Shown here one piece after another: positions 52,017 to 61,009 of a stretch of 64,000 nucleotides of DNA. Numbering within the stretch: position 1 is the stretch's first letter; each line of letters starts with the position of its first letter. The position numbers and the translations under genes are program-made. The notes under the pieces are model-generated. The model did no database searches and was not told the origin of the DNA. It worked only from the letters and a program-made list of their open reading frames with translations. The stretch is from the NCBI RefSeq assembly GCF_014490745.1, contig NZ_LZEU01000001.1:1697501-1761500 (forward strand), read 5' to 3'. Source of the stretch: Pseudomonas alcaligenes (GTDB lineage: Bacteria; Pseudomonadota; Gammaproteobacteria; Pseudomonadales; Pseudomonadaceae).

Positions 52017-52766
52017 ATGAAGGTTCTTGTAGCTGTCAAACGAGTGGTCGACTACAACGTCAAAGTTCGCGTCAAAGCGGACAACTCCGGCGTCGACCTC
52101 GCCAACGTCAAGATGTCGATGAACCCCTTCTGCGAAATCGCCGTGGAAGAAGCCGTACGCCTGAAGGAAAAAGGCGTGGCGAGCGAAATCGTCGTCGTCA
52201 CCATCGGCCCGAACACCGCTCAGGAGCAACTGCGTACCGCACTGGCTCTGGGTGCTGACCGCGCCATCCTGGTCGAGTCCAATGACGAGCTGAACTCCCT
52301 GGCCGTGGCCAAGCTGCTGAAAGCCGTGGTCGACAAGGAGCAGCCGCAACTGGTCATCCTGGGCAAGCAAGCCATCGACAGCGACAACAACCAGACCGGC
52401 CAGATGCTGGGCGCCCTGACCGGTTTCGGCCAAGGCACCTTCGCTTCGAAAGTCGAAGTTGCTGGTGACAAGGTCAACGTGACCCGCGAAATCGACGGCG
52501 GTCTGCAGACCGTTGCGCTGAACCTGCCGGCTATCGTGACCACCGACCTGCGCCTCAACGAGCCGCGCTATGCGTCGCTGCCGAACATCATGAAGGCCAA
52601 GAAGAAGCCGCTGGACGTGGTAACTCCGGACGCCCTGGGCGTTTCCACCGCTTCCACCGTCAAGACCCTGAAAGTCGAAGCGCCGGCTGCTCGCAGCGCT
52701 GGTATCAAGGTCAAGTCCGTGGCTGAACTGGTTGAGAAACTGAAGAACGAGGCGAAGGTAATCTAA
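52017..52766 (+). CDS. etfB: Electron transfer flavoprotein beta subunit
   Basis: 249 aa. It forms a soluble heterodimer with EtfA and binds AMP. Family features: N-terminal '[19 protein letters not shown]', '[23 protein letters not shown]' in two parts, '[17 protein letters not shown]' and C-terminal '[16 protein letters not shown]', the recognition loop region for dehydrogenases. ACGAGGAATCC precedes the ATG. etfA follows with no gap. Confidence 0.96.
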   Translation: MKVLVAVKRVVDYNVKVRVKADNSGVDLANVKMSMNPFCEIAVEEAVRLKEKGVASEIVVVTIGPNTAQEQLRTALALGADRAILVESNDELNSLAVAKLLKAVVDKEQPQLVILGKQAIDSDNNQTGQMLGALTGFGQGTFASKVEVAGDKVNVTREIDGGLQTVALNLPAIVTTDLRLNEPRYASLPNIMKAKKKPLDVVTPDALGVSTASTVKTLKVEAPAARSAGIKVKSVAELVEKLKNEAKVI

Positions 52767-53696
52767 ATGACTATCCTGGTTATCGCTGAACACACCAACG
52801 CCGCCCTGGCTGCTGCCACCCTGAACACCGTGGCTGCTGCCGCCAAGATCGGTGGTGACATCCACGTGCTGGTTGCCGGCGCCAACGCCGGTGCCGCTGC
52901 CGAAGCCGCTGCCAAGATCGCTGGCGTAGCCAAGGTTCTGGTTGCCGACAATGCCGCCTACGCCAACCAGCTGCCGGAAAACGTCGCGCCGCTGATCGCT
53001 GAACTGGGCAAGGGCTATAGCCACATCCTGGCTGCCGCCACCAGCAACGGCAAAAACATCCTACCGCGCGTTGCCGCTCAACTGGACGTCGACCAGATCT
53101 CCGAGATCATCGCCGTCGAGAGCGCCGACACCTTCAAGCGCCCGATCTATGCCGGTAACGCCATCGCTACCGTGCAGTCCAGCGCTGCCGTCAAAGTCAT
53201 CACCGTACGCTCCACCGGTTTCGACCCGGTTGCTGCCGAAGGCGGCTCCGCTGCCGTCGAAGCTGTGAGCGGCTCGGCTGACGCTGGCAAATCCGCCTTC
53301 GTTGGCGAAGAGCTGGCCAAGTCCGATCGTCCGGAACTGACCGCTGCCAAGATCGTCGTTTCCGGCGGCCGCGGCATGGGCAACGGCGACAACTTCAAGC
53401 ACCTGTATGCCCTGGCCGACAAGCTGGGCGCTGCCGTTGGCGCTTCCCGCGCTGCGGTCGACGCCGGCTTCGTGCCGAACGACATGCAGGTTGGCCAGAC
53501 CGGCAAGATCGTCGCTCCGCAGCTGTACATCGCGGTCGGCATCTCCGGTGCCATTCAGCACCTGGCGGGCATGAAAGACTCCAAAGTGATCGTCGCGATC
53601 AACAAGGACGAAGAAGCCCCGATCTTCCAGGTGGCTGACTACGGCCTGGTTGCTGACCTGTTCGAAGCCGTACCGGAACTGGAAAAACTGGTGTAA
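52767..53696 (+). CDS. etfA: Electron transfer flavoprotein alpha subunit
   Basis: 309 aa, starting in the base after the etfB stop. It binds FAD: '[15 protein letters not shown]' and '[20 protein letters not shown]' with '[17 protein letters not shown]' are the FAD-domain signatures. Together with EtfB it collects electrons from acyl-CoA dehydrogenases and delivers them to ETF-QO. It ends in a strong terminator. Confidence 0.96.
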   Translation: MTILVIAEHTNAALAAATLNTVAAAAKIGGDIHVLVAGANAGAAAEAAAKIAGVAKVLVADNAAYANQLPENVAPLIAELGKGYSHILAAATSNGKNILPRVAAQLDVDQISEIIAVESADTFKRPIYAGNAIATVQSSAAVKVITVRSTGFDPVAAEGGSAAVEAVSGSADAGKSAFVGEELAKSDRPELTAAKIVVSGGRGMGNGDNFKHLYALADKLGAAVGASRAAVDAGFVPNDMQVGQTGKIVAPQLYIAVGISGAIQHLAGMKDSKVIVAINKDEEAPIFQVADYGLVADLFEAVPELEKLV

Positions 53697-53712
53697 GCCA
53701 GCTTTCCCGCTC

Positions 53713-53748
53713 CAACAAAAAACCCGCCATCGAGCGGGTTTTTTGTTG
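53713..53748. terminator. Terminator after etfA (bidirectional shape)
   Basis: Perfect 15-bp arms CAACAAAAAACCCGC (53713-53727) and GCGGGTTTTTTGTTG (53734-53748) around a 6-nt loop. A and T runs on each side let it serve both etfA and the converging hydrolase gene. Confidence 0.92.
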
Positions 53749-53764
53749 CCTGCGATTATTCGGC

Positions 53765-54694
53765 TCAGCCTTGGCGGGCGCCGAGAAAGTTCAGGTAGTG
53801 CTGCGCGGTTTCTTCCGGGCGCTCGATCATCGGGGCGTGGCCGCACTGTTTCATGATTACCACGCTGGGGTTTTTCAACAGCGGTTTCATCACCTCGATG
53901 CTGGAAACATCCAGCACGCGATCCTGATCGCCCCACAGCAACAGGGTCGGGGCCTGGATCTTCGGCAGCTCCGGCTCCAGCGCTACGTAGTGCTCGCGCA
54001 GCTGGGCAAAGATCTGGTCGTAGTGGTCGCGGTTGGCCAGCGACTGTTCGGCGAAGTGCTGCTTGAGCGCGGCCGGCAACGGCGGCGGGCTGACGAAGAC
54101 GAACTGCAGCAGCGCGTCGAAATCCTCGGGTTTGCGCACCACCAGCGGGTTGGCTTCGCCGTTCTCGATGCGGGTGAACATCTCGCTCTTGTGCGGCGAG
54201 GTCACGCCGGCATTGTCGAGCAGGGCCAGGCTGGCCACTTCATCCGGGTAGCGGGCGGCGTAGAGGGCGGCGATATGGCCACCCATGGAGTTGCCGATCA
54301 GGTGCACCTTGTCCAGCCCCAGGGCCTTGGTGAAAGCATGCACGCGCTCGGCCTGGCTGGCGACGTCGTAGCTGATGGCGGGCTTGCTGCTTTCGCCGAA
54401 GCCGGGCAGATCCAGGGCGATGATGTGATAGTCGCCGCTGAGGAAGCGCGAGAAACGCAACCAGTTGTCGCGGTTGGCACCGAAGCCGTGGAGCATCAGG
54501 ATGGTCGGAGCGTCGCTCGGGCCGCCCTCGTAATAGACGATATCCAGACCGTCGACCTGGATCTGCCGGGTCGACACGCCGGCCAGTTGGCGCTCGATGA
54601 ATTGGACGCTGGCGAGTAAGGTGGCAGGGGAGAAGTAGAGCACCCCGGCGGCACCTGCCAGTAAGAGAACCAGTGCTAGAAGCAGCTTTTTCAT
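53765..54694 (-). CDS. Alpha/beta hydrolase (lipase/esterase-like)
   Basis: 309 aa with an N-terminal signal or membrane anchor (residues 3-20). Hydrolase motifs: oxyanion 'LMLHGFGANRDNW', nucleophile elbow 'LIGNSMGGHIAALYA' (Ser), the acid in 'LLLWGDQDRVLD' and the His in 'KQCGHAPMIERPEE'. It is probably an inner-membrane or periplasm-facing carboxylesterase or monoacylglycerol lipase. Its place next to the etf genes is conserved in Pseudomonas and suggests a role in fatty-acid supply. It is divergent from the solute-binding protein. Confidence 0.85.
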   Translation of the reverse strand: MKKLLLALVLLLAGAAGVLYFSPATLLASVQFIERQLAGVSTRQIQVDGLDIVYYEGGPSDAPTILMLHGFGANRDNWLRFSRFLSGDYHIIALDLPGFGESSKPAISYDVASQAERVHAFTKALGLDKVHLIGNSMGGHIAALYAARYPDEVASLALLDNAGVTSPHKSEMFTRIENGEANPLVVRKPEDFDALLQFVFVSPPPLPAALKQHFAEQSLANRDHYDQIFAQLREHYVALEPELPKIQAPTLLLWGDQDRVLDVSSIEVMKPLLKNPSVVIMKQCGHAPMIERPEETAQHYLNFLGARQG

Positions 54695-54805
54695 GGCGAA
54701 TCCTTATCGCTAATTATTATTTCGATGGCTTATTACGCTAGCATGAACGCTGTCGAGCGCTGGCGGTCATGCCTGTCTCCCCACTCTACACGCCGGTGTC
54801 TGCCT

Positions 54806-55645
54806 ATGCGCAATCAGCCCTTGTTCCTGGCCCTGTTGCTTCTGTCGTCCCTGTTACCCGGGATGGCGCAGGCGGTGGGCAAGTGTGAGCGCCTGGTGGC
54901 CACGGGTAACCCGGAGTATCCGCCGTACCTGTGGCGCGATCCGCAGAGCCCGGATCACCTGATCGGTGCCAACGCCGACCTGCTGCTGCAGATCGGCGAG
55001 CAGCTCGGGGTGAAGATCGAGGTTCTCTATACCGGCCCCTGGTCGCGGGCCCAGGACGAAGTACGTACCGGCCGGGTCGACCTGCTGGCCGGCGCCTTCC
55101 TCACCCTGCCGCGCCTGGAGAGCATGGATTACGTGCATCCGGCCTTCTTCCAGACGCCCAGCGTGGTCTGGGTGCGCAAGGGCATGGCCTTCCCCTACAG
55201 CGGCTGGGACGACCTGCGCGAGCGCACCGGCGGCACCCTGGTCAACAACAGTTTCGGTCAGCAGTTCGACAGCTTCGCCAAGGCAAACCTGCACCTGGAA
55301 GAGGTGCCCGGCCTGACCCAGGCCTTCCAGAAACTGCTGCTGGGACGTACCGACTATGTGCTGTACGAGCGTTATCCCGGCGTGGCCCTGGCCGATACCC
55401 TGGGCATGCAGGACGACCTGGAAACCCTCGAACCGCCGATTTCCAGCGAGGGCCTGTACCTGACCCTGTCCCATGACTCGGCCTGCAACGAGCCCTGGCT
55501 GCGCGGACAGCTGGCGAAAAAGATGACAGAATTGACCGCCGCTGGCCTGCCGGAGACTCTCCTGCAGCGCAACCTGGAGCGCTGGAAAGCGCAGCAGCTG
55601 CAGCCGGCGAGTGTCCCTCCGAAAGAGCAGGAAGATTCTCTGTGA
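54806..55645 (+). CDS. Periplasmic solute-binding protein (family 3 type)
   Basis: 279 aa. A signal peptide ends near 'PGMAQAVGKCERL' (about residue 23). The mature domain reads 'RLVATGNPEYPPYLWRD' and 'GANADLLLQIGEQLGVKIEVL', the opening of family 3 amino-acid-type binding proteins, then 'GRVDLLAGAFLTLPRLESMDYVHP'-type sequence. No ABC permease is adjacent, so it may serve as a sensor or act with a distant transporter. ATG 54806 gives the proper signal peptide; the frame open upstream does not. It is coupled to the next gene by GTGA. Confidence 0.82.
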   Translation: MRNQPLFLALLLLSSLLPGMAQAVGKCERLVATGNPEYPPYLWRDPQSPDHLIGANADLLLQIGEQLGVKIEVLYTGPWSRAQDEVRTGRVDLLAGAFLTLPRLESMDYVHPAFFQTPSVVWVRKGMAFPYSGWDDLRERTGGTLVNNSFGQQFDSFAKANLHLEEVPGLTQAFQKLLLGRTDYVLYERYPGVALADTLGMQDDLETLEPPISSEGLYLTLSHDSACNEPWLRGQLAKKMTELTAAGLPETLLQRNLERWKAQQLQPASVPPKEQEDSL

Positions 55646-55995
55646 ACAAGCAACGTCTTGGCGCCGTACTGGCGCTGCTGGCTCTGGGCGGCTGCGCCAA
55701 TGACCCGGCACCGAGCGAACAGATGCGTCTGACCACCCAGGCGGTGGAGCAGGCCCGCGCCGTCGGCGCCGACTCGCAGATTGAGGAAATGCAGCTGGCC
55801 GAGAAGAAGCTGGCCCGCGCGGAGAAGAACATGGGCGAGGAAGACTACAAGCGTGCCCGGGTCTTCGCCGAACAGGCCGAGCTGGATGCGCGCCTGGCCG
55901 AGGCCAAGGTACTCAACCAGAAGAGCCAGAAGCAGCTGGATGATCTGAACGCGCGCATCACGCGTCTGCGCAAGCAGCTGGGGGATGTGCAGTGA
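55642..55995 (+). CDS. DUF4398 lipoprotein
   Basis: 117 aa, GTG start overlapping the upstream TGA. A lipobox 'LALGGC' sets the lipid-modified Cys at residue 18. The rest is a single long helical hairpin rich in Ala, Glu, Lys and Arg ('AEKKLARAEKNMGEEDYKRA'), the DUF4398 pattern. It is translationally coupled to the OmpA-like lipoprotein, whose own N-terminal part is similar, so the two may interact at the outer membrane. Confidence 0.85.
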   Translation: MNKQRLGAVLALLALGGCANDPAPSEQMRLTTQAVEQARAVGADSQIEEMQLAEKKLARAEKNMGEEDYKRARVFAEQAELDARLAEAKVLNQKSQKQLDDLNARITRLRKQLGDVQ

Positions 55996-56801
55996 TGGGC
56001 AGAATCTTCTTCGGCGGCAGCCTGCTGCTATCCCTGAGCCTGCTCGGCGGCTGTGCCAGCCAGGAGAGCGAACAGGCTCTGGCCCAGGCCGAGGCCAGCT
56101 TCCAGCGGGTCAAGGAAAACCCGGACGTGCTGCGCAGCGCACCCAAGGACGTGATCCGTGCCGGCGAGTCGCTGGCGCGTGCCGATCGCCTGTCCAGCTA
56201 CTGGGGCAGCAGCGACGACGTGCTGCACTACGCCTACCTGAGCCAGCGCTACAGCGAGATTGCCAGCCAGCACAGCGAGCTCAACCTCAATCACGAGCGC
56301 GCGGCCAAGCTGGAGCTGGAGCGCGAGCGCCTGCAGCTGGCGCTGCGCGAGGCCAAGCTGCTCAGCCTGCAGCAGCAGGGGCCGGGCCTGGAGGAGCAGA
56401 TGCTCAGCCTGGCCGCCAGCGAGACCGACCGCGGCCTGGTGATGACCCTGGGCGACGTGCTGTTCGAGGCCGGGCGCTCCGAACTGAATGCCTCGGCCAA
56501 CCGCACCCTGCTCAAGCTGGTGCAGTTCCTGCAGATCAACCCGCGGCGCATGGTGCGTATCGAGGGTTACAGCGACAGCCGTGGCGATCGCACCGAGAAC
56601 CTCGAACTGTCCCGTGCCCGTGCCCAGGCAGTGGCCGACGTGCTGGTCGACCTTGGTGTCGATGCCAAGCGCATGCTGGTGCAGGGCTATGGTGAGGCTT
56701 ACCCGCTGGCCGAGAATGCCTCCAGCAGTGGGCGGGCGCAGAACCGCCGGGTGGAGATCGTGTTTTCCGACGATCAGGGGCATCTGGCTCCCAGCCGCTG
56801 A
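55995..56801 (+). CDS. OmpA-like lipoprotein with DUF4398-type helical region
   Basis: 268 aa. Lipobox 'SLLGGC' near residue 20 marks an outer-membrane lipoprotein. Residues 25-135 are helical, like the upstream protein. The C-terminal domain is an OmpA/Pal peptidoglycan-binding domain: 'LGDVLFEAGRSELNASANRT', 'VRIEGYSDSRGD' and 'LSRARAQAVADVL' with 'GRAQNRRVEIVF'. It should anchor the envelope to peptidoglycan. ATG 55995 overlaps the upstream TGA by one base; the GTG at 55992 is an alternative. Confidence 0.88.
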   Translation: MGRIFFGGSLLLSLSLLGGCASQESEQALAQAEASFQRVKENPDVLRSAPKDVIRAGESLARADRLSSYWGSSDDVLHYAYLSQRYSEIASQHSELNLNHERAAKLELERERLQLALREAKLLSLQQQGPGLEEQMLSLAASETDRGLVMTLGDVLFEAGRSELNASANRTLLKLVQFLQINPRRMVRIEGYSDSRGDRTENLELSRARAQAVADVLVDLGVDAKRMLVQGYGEAYPLAENASSSGRAQNRRVEIVFSDDQGHLAPSR

Positions 56802-56821
56802 GCCAAGCCCTGCGCACCGAC

Positions 56822-56849
56822 AACCCCGGGCCCGTTGCCCGGGGTTTTT
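56822..56849 (+). terminator. Rho-independent terminator after the OmpA-like gene
   Basis: AACCCCGGGC (56822-56831) pairs with GCCCGGGGTT (56837-56846), followed by TTT. Confidence 0.87.
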
Positions 56850-56898
56850 CGTTGTGCCGGCGAATGTGCGGCCAACAAGCGGTGATCGTGAGTAATTT

Positions 56899-56943
56899 CA
56901 GTTACAGATTGAACTGTATTGCTTCTAAACTCTCTGACTGTAT
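56899..56943. promoter_or_regulatory. Candidate operator upstream of the MocR-type gene
   Basis: Two direct copies of ACTGTAT (56913-56919 and 56937-56943) start 24 bp apart, and the first overlaps an inverted repeat CAGTT/AACTG (56899-56916). Paired direct repeats about two helix turns apart are typical of MocR regulators that bind their own promoter. Confidence 0.45.
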
Positions 56944-57002
56944 CGTCAAGTTAATCAATTGCTCCGCTACTGTTACGGTTCAGTGGTGAAAGGATCCGTA
57001 TC

Positions 57003-58436
57003 ATGACCAGTTTGTTGCTCTATCAGCGCATTGCCCAGCAGCTGGCCGACGACATACGCCGCGGCGTGTACCAGCCCGGCGAGCGTGTGCCCTCGGTGCG
57101 CAAGATGAGCTCGCAGCTCAGCGTCAGCCACGCCACTGTGCTGCAGGCCTACGCCAATCTGGAAGATCAGGGCCTGATCCGCGCCCGTCCGCAGTCCGGT
57201 TTCTATGTGCACCAGACGGCGGCCCTGACCGCTGCGACCCCCGATATCGCCCGGGTCGAGCGGCCGGCCATGGTCACCCGCAGCAGCATCATCAGCCAGG
57301 TGCTCACCGACTCGCGCCAGGAAGGGGTGTTCCCCCTTGGCGCCGCCGTACCCCATGTCGACTACCTGCCGGTGCGTGCCCTGCACCAGCAGTTGGCCAA
57401 GGTCACCCGTTTCCACAGCCCGCGGGCCTTCAGCTACATGTTCAGCCCCGGCTTCGAGCCGCTGCGCCGCCAGGTGGCGATCCGCATGCGCGATGCCGGT
57501 GTGGCGGTCGACCCGTCCGAGGTGGTGATCACCCACGGCTGCGTGGATGCCATCCACATGGCCCTGCGTGTGCTGACCAAGCCCGGCGACCTGATCGCCG
57601 CCGAGTCGCCGACCTATTACGGCCTGCTGCAGCTGGCCGAAGTGCTTGGTCTCAAGGTCATCGAGATTCCCAGCGACCCGACCACCGGCATGAGCCTGGA
57701 GGCCCTGCAGCTGGCCGCCAACCAGTGGCCGATCAAGGCCCTGGTGCTGACCGCGCGGCTGAGCAACCCGCTGGGCGGCAGCATGCCCGAGGAGCGCCAG
57801 AAGCAGTTGCTCAGGCTCACCGCCGACTACGGCATCCAGGTGATCGAGGACGACATCTACGGCGAGCTGCTGTTCGAGCCGGGGCGCAGCAAGGCGCTCA
57901 AGGCCCATGACCGTGACGACCAGGTGGTGTACTGCTCGAGCTTCTCCAAGACTCTCTCGCCCGGCGTGCGCATCGGCTGGATCATCGCCGGCCGGCACCA
58001 GGACGAGGTGGTGCGCCTGCAGACCTTCAGCACTCACTCGGCCTGCAGCGTGACCCAGATGGGCGTGGCCGCCTACCTGGAGAACGGCGGTTACGACCGC
58101 CACCTGCGGCATATCCGTCAGGAGTACCGCAAGAACATGACCGCCTACCAGCTGGCGGTGCAGCAGTACTTCCCGGAAGGCACGCAGATGACCAGGCCCA
58201 ACGGCGGCTTCATCCTCTGGGTCAGCCTGCCGGGCAAGGTCAGCGCCAAGGATCTGCACGTGCGCGCCCTGCAGCAGGGCATCAGCATTGCGCCGGGGCT
58301 GATCTTCAGCAACACCGAGCAGTTCAATCACTGCCTGCGCCTGACCTGCGGCATCCCCTGGGGCCGCGAGGCCGAGCGGGCGATGATGACCCTCGGCATG
58401 CTCGCCAGCCAGTTGAGCCAGGAAGCGGCCGGCTGA
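57003..58436 (+). CDS. MocR-type regulator / PLP aminotransferase-like protein (GntR HTH + fold-type I domain)
   Basis: 477 aa. The first 75 residues are a GntR winged helix ('QLADDIRRGVYQPGERVPSVRKM'-type core with 'SVSHATVLQAYANLEDQGLI'). The remainder is an aminotransferase domain with the PLP lysine in 'SSFSKTLSPGVRIGW', 'NPLGGSMPEERQ' and 'IEDDIYGELLF'. These proteins sense an amine or PLP-related ligand and control neighbouring genes; no clear metabolic target is beside it except downstream repeats. The gene has its own promoter region with candidate operator repeats. Confidence 0.88.
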   Translation: MTSLLLYQRIAQQLADDIRRGVYQPGERVPSVRKMSSQLSVSHATVLQAYANLEDQGLIRARPQSGFYVHQTAALTAATPDIARVERPAMVTRSSIISQVLTDSRQEGVFPLGAAVPHVDYLPVRALHQQLAKVTRFHSPRAFSYMFSPGFEPLRRQVAIRMRDAGVAVDPSEVVITHGCVDAIHMALRVLTKPGDLIAAESPTYYGLLQLAEVLGLKVIEIPSDPTTGMSLEALQLAANQWPIKALVLTARLSNPLGGSMPEERQKQLLRLTADYGIQVIEDDIYGELLFEPGRSKALKAHDRDDQVVYCSSFSKTLSPGVRIGWIIAGRHQDEVVRLQTFSTHSACSVTQMGVAAYLENGGYDRHLRHIRQEYRKNMTAYQLAVQQYFPEGTQMTRPNGGFILWVSLPGKVSAKDLHVRALQQGISIAPGLIFSNTEQFNHCLRLTCGIPWGREAERAMMTLGMLASQLSQEAAG

Positions 58437-58458
58437 TCTTTTTCACTCCGGCTGAACA

Positions 58459-58593
58459 GGTTGTTGAAAGCGTTGGCGAGGCCGTCTGGCCTAGGCAAGA
58501 ACAGCTGGGAAAGCGCAGTTTACGAGTGGTAAATGAGCATTTCGAGGCTGTTTTTAACAACGGCCAGACAGCGTAGGTAGTTTTTCAACAGCC
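58459..58593. repeat. MITE-like small repeat element
   Basis: About 135 bp bounded by imperfect inverted ends GGTTGTTGAAA (58459-58469) and TTTTTCAACAGCC (58581-58593), with an inner perfect pair GTCTGGCC (58484-58491) / GGCCAGAC (58562-58569). There is no coding capacity. The shape suggests a non-autonomous element mobilised by a transposase elsewhere, or a large structured RNA. No target-site duplication is clear. Confidence 0.5.
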
Positions 58594-58663
58594 GGTTAAC
58601 CCGCCGTGCACGGCGGCGCCGTCTACCTCAGCGAATGGACTTTCGCCCCAGGAGACCGCCGCC

Positions 58664-60424
58664 ATGTCCGACCTCACCACCCTGATCCGCCAACCCCTGC
58701 TCGCCGGCTTCACCGCCGGTCTGGCCTTTGCCCTGGCCGCCTGCAACGTGGCCAATACCGACGCCGAGAAAAAGGTAAAAAGCGCTACGGCTGAGCCGCA
58801 GGCCCGTCAGGAACTGCTGTACGAGCAGGTGGATGCCAATGCTGCCTACCGTGCACCGGCCAAGGCCGAGAGCGAGGCGGCCAGCGTCGCCGGCGCCGTC
58901 GAGGCGCGCAAGGCGATGCCGCAGAGCATGCCGATGATTGCCCCGGCGGCGCCCTTTGCCGATGCCTTGCAGCCCGGCTATCAGGACGTCTACCGCGAGC
59001 AGTACCAGAAGATCGAGAGCAGCCCGGTGCAGGCCGTGGCTCAGCAGCCGGTGTCGACCTTCAGCATCGATGTCGATACCGGCAGCTACGCCAATGTGCG
59101 GCGCTTCCTCAACAGCGGCAGCCTGCCGCCCAAGGACGCGGTGCGTCTGGAGGAGCTGGTCAACTACTTCCCCTACGCCTATCCCAAGCCCGAGGGCGAT
59201 GTACCGTTCAGCGTCGCCACCGAGCTGGCGAGCACGCCGTGGAACCCCGAGACCCGCCTGCTGCGGGTGGCGATCAAGGCTGCCGACCTGAGCGCCGCCG
59301 AACTGCCGCCGGCCAACCTGGTGTTCCTGGTCGACGTGTCCGGCTCGATGGATCGCCGCGAAGGCCTGCCGATGGTGCAGAGCACCCTCAAGCTGCTGGT
59401 CGAGCAGTTGCGCCCGCAGGATCGTGTGGCCCTGGTCACCTATGCCGGCACCGCCAGCGTGGTGCTGGAATCCACTGCCGGCAGCGACAAGGCGAAGATC
59501 CGCGCGGCCATCGACCAGCTCAGCGCTGGTGGCTCCACCGCCGGCGAGTCGGGCATCCAGCTGGCTTATCAAGAGGCGCAGAAGGGCCTGCTCAAGGACG
59601 GTATCAACCGCATCCTGCTGGCCACCGACGGTGACTTCAACGTCGGCATCAGCGACTTCGACACCCTCAAGCAACTGGCCGCCGACAAGCGCAAGAGCGG
59701 GGTGTCGCTGACCACCCTGGGCTTCGGCGTGGACAACTACAACGAGCAGCTGATGGAGCAGTTGGCCGATGCCGGCGACGGCAACTACGCCTACATCGAC
59801 AACCTGCGCGAGGCGCGCAAGGTGCTGGTGGAACAGATGAGCTCGACCCTGGCCACCGTGGCCAAGGACGTGAAGATCCAGGTCGAGTTCAACCCGGCCG
59901 AAGTCAGCGAGTACCGCCTGCTGGGCTACGAGAACCGCGCGCTGAAGCGCGAGGACTTCAGCAACGACAAGGTCGATGCCGGCGAGATCGGTGCCGGGCA
60001 CACGGTCACCGCGCTGTACGAGGTCGTCCCGGTCGGCGCCAAGGGCTGGCTGGAGCCGCTGCGCTACGCCCAGGCCGGCAAGGGCGAGGGCAAGCCCGGC
60101 GAGATCGCCTGGCTGCGCCTGCGCTACAAGGCGCCGCAGGGAGGGGCCAGCAAGCTGCTGGAAGTGCCGATCAGCAAGGGCGAAGCGGTCACGCCGATTG
60201 CCCGGGCCAGCGAGGATCTGCGTTTCGCCGCCGCCGTGGCCGCCTTCGCCCAGCAGCTCAAGGACGACAAGTACACCGGCGACTTCGGCCTGGCCGACAG
60301 CGCGCGCCTGGCCCGCAGCGCCAAGGGTGAGGATCGCTACGGCCTGCGCGCCGAGTTCGTGCAACTGGTGGAGCTCGCGCAAAGCCTGCAAACTCCGCAA
60401 AACGTTCAAGTCAGGGCCGACTAA
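58664..60424 (+). CDS. VWA-domain lipoprotein (YfbK-like)
   Basis: 586 aa. Lipobox 'ALAAC' near residue 27 indicates a lipoprotein. Residues 130-210 form the N-terminal domain seen in YfbK-type proteins ('STFSIDVDTGSYANVRRFL' and 'RLEELVNYFPY'), the VWA domain follows with MIDAS 'FLVDVSGSMDRREG' and 'ATDGDFNVGI', and a C-terminal DUF3520-like domain ends the protein. GGAGACC before the ATG supports the start. It abuts the ECF sigma factor and putative anti-sigma protein, so it may be part of an envelope-stress signalling unit. Confidence 0.85.
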   Translation: MSDLTTLIRQPLLAGFTAGLAFALAACNVANTDAEKKVKSATAEPQARQELLYEQVDANAAYRAPAKAESEAASVAGAVEARKAMPQSMPMIAPAAPFADALQPGYQDVYREQYQKIESSPVQAVAQQPVSTFSIDVDTGSYANVRRFLNSGSLPPKDAVRLEELVNYFPYAYPKPEGDVPFSVATELASTPWNPETRLLRVAIKAADLSAAELPPANLVFLVDVSGSMDRREGLPMVQSTLKLLVEQLRPQDRVALVTYAGTASVVLESTAGSDKAKIRAAIDQLSAGGSTAGESGIQLAYQEAQKGLLKDGINRILLATDGDFNVGISDFDTLKQLAADKRKSGVSLTTLGFGVDNYNEQLMEQLADAGDGNYAYIDNLREARKVLVEQMSSTLATVAKDVKIQVEFNPAEVSEYRLLGYENRALKREDFSNDKVDAGEIGAGHTVTALYEVVPVGAKGWLEPLRYAQAGKGEGKPGEIAWLRLRYKAPQGGASKLLEVPISKGEAVTPIARASEDLRFAAAVAAFAQQLKDDKYTGDFGLADSARLARSAKGEDRYGLRAEFVQLVELAQSLQTPQNVQVRAD

Positions 60425-61009
60425 TTGAACCAACCGATGAAGGATGATGACGCCGCCTTGTTGCGGCGTTATCGCAACGGCGAGGCGGCGGCGTTCGCCC
60501 AGCTCTACGAGCGCCACCGCCTCGGCCTGTTTCGTTTCCTGCTGGGCCTGTGCGGCGATCACGCCCTGGCCGAGGAGGTGTTCCAGGACACCTGGATGAG
60601 CCTGATCCGCAGTGCCAGCGAGCAACGCGAGGCGGTGCTGTTCAAGACCTGGCTGTACCAGATCGCACGCAACCGCCTGATCGACCACTGGCGCAAGTCC
60701 GGTCGCCACCAGGGAAAGCTCGATGAGTACGACGAGCAGCAGCATGCCAGTGCCGACCCGGGCCCCGGGCCGGAGCAGCAGCTGCTGCTCAGCCGCGACC
60801 AGGAGCGCCTGCAGGCGGCCCTGGCCGACCTGCCCGAAGAACAGCGCGAAGTGTTCCTGTTGCGCGCCCATGGCGATCTGGAGCTGCAGGAGATCGCCGA
60901 ACTCACCCGTACTCCGGCGGAAACGGTGAAAAGCCGCCTGCGTTACGCGCTGAGCAAGTTACGTCGGCTGTTGGCCGATCCGGCCGCGGCCGAGGAGGTA
61001 TCCGCATGA
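60425..61009 (+). CDS. ECF-family RNA polymerase sigma factor
   Basis: 194 aa. Region 2 is 'FAQLYERHRLGLFRFLLGL' through 'VFQDTWMSLIR' and 'FKTWLYQIARNRLIDHWRK'; region 4 is 'LPEEQREVFLLRAHGDLELQEIAELT' in outline, with 'TVKSRLRYALSKLRRLL' as the recognition helix. The TTG at 60425 follows the upstream stop directly with AGGG 8 nt before it; ATG 60437 would shorten the protein by 4 residues. The next gene overlaps by 4 bp and probably encodes its anti-sigma factor. Confidence 0.88.
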   Translation: MNQPMKDDDAALLRRYRNGEAAAFAQLYERHRLGLFRFLLGLCGDHALAEEVFQDTWMSLIRSASEQREAVLFKTWLYQIARNRLIDHWRKSGRHQGKLDEYDEQQHASADPGPGPEQQLLLSRDQERLQAALADLPEEQREVFLLRAHGDLELQEIAELTRTPAETVKSRLRYALSKLRRLLADPAAAEEVSA

